The position numbers and the translations under genes were made by a program. The notes beneath the pieces are model-generated. The model saw nothing but the letters and a program-made list of their open reading frames with translations. It had not been told where the DNA came from and ran no database searches. A DNA stretch of 59,029 nt. Source: CAYVAP01 sp964343195 (GTDB lineage: Bacteria; Bacteroidota; Bacteroidia; J057). Shown here piece by piece: positions 58,971 to 59,029 of this stretch (position 1 is the stretch's first letter; every line of letters starts with the position of its first letter). The DNA is taken from the NCBI GenBank assembly GCA_964343195.1, contig CAYFIR010000022.1, forward strand, positions 1 through 59,029. Reading direction: 5' to 3'.

Positions 58971-59029
58971 ATGATAACGTGAGTTTCGGGTTTTACTCAA
59001 CTGATTTTAGGCAGAAACTCGATAGCGGG

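Overview
The window looks like chromosomal DNA of a Bacteroidota bacterium, probably near the Saprospiria/Lewinella group (the rank is inference). The evidence is gldE and gldD beside mutY and ssb, a str-S10-spc-alpha ribosomal locus with no tuf gene, a Cys-free L36, a C- type S14, -7 promoter boxes of the TAnnTTTG type, little use of Shine-Dalgarno sites, and several TTG/GTG starts.

Layout. 1-7.5 kb: lptC (-), ppk1 (+), a large propeller-type sensor histidine kinase (-) and a nitrilase (-). 8.0-18.0 kb: a minus-strand nitrous oxide reduction and copper island, read nosZ, nosB-like, nosL, nosD, nosF, nosY, cupin, small Cys-rich membrane protein, Met-rich FixH-like lipoprotein, NosA/OprC-like TonB copper receptor. 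A divergent plus-strand group (18.2-21.7 kb) holds an NsrR-like Rrf2 regulator, a cytochrome c lipoprotein, a polytopic His-rich membrane protein and a PqqB-like metallo-hydrolase. The shared intergenic region carries two copies of a palindromic element and one Fnr-like box. 21.8-24.9 kb: a large secreted BNR/sortilin-like propeller protein (-).

25.0-44.0 kb: one uninterrupted minus-strand translation locus from rpsL to rplQ, with fusA, secY, map, infA and rpoA, closed by a clear intrinsic terminator. Upstream of rpsL lies a set of hairpins ending in a terminator-like structure, a candidate attenuating leader. 44.6-48.1 kb (+): DUF983 protein, prmC, a double cold-shock/DUF3825 protein and dcd, followed by a bidirectional terminator. 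48.2-51.3 kb (-): rng, a 30-aa COX24/mS38-like ribosomal protein, a TPR protein and an HU-family protein with a full Bacteroidota promoter. 51.5-55.6 kb (+): mutY, ssb, gldE, gldD and a SHOCT-like protein. 55.8-58.3 kb (-): two tandem paralogous beta-helix lipoproteins. 58.6-59.0 kb (-): a stand-alone AraC-type DNA-binding domain.

How they fit together. The nos island encodes the terminal N2O reductase, its maturation (NosDFY, NosL), a probable outer-membrane copper importer, and a linked nitrosative-stress-type regulator whose candidate operators flank both divergent start points. The rest is core housekeeping (translation, DNA repair, gliding). The most unusual signals are regulatory: the nos palindromes, the str leader, boxes placed 4 nt before start codons (possible leaderless mRNAs), and several dispersed intergenic repeat families.
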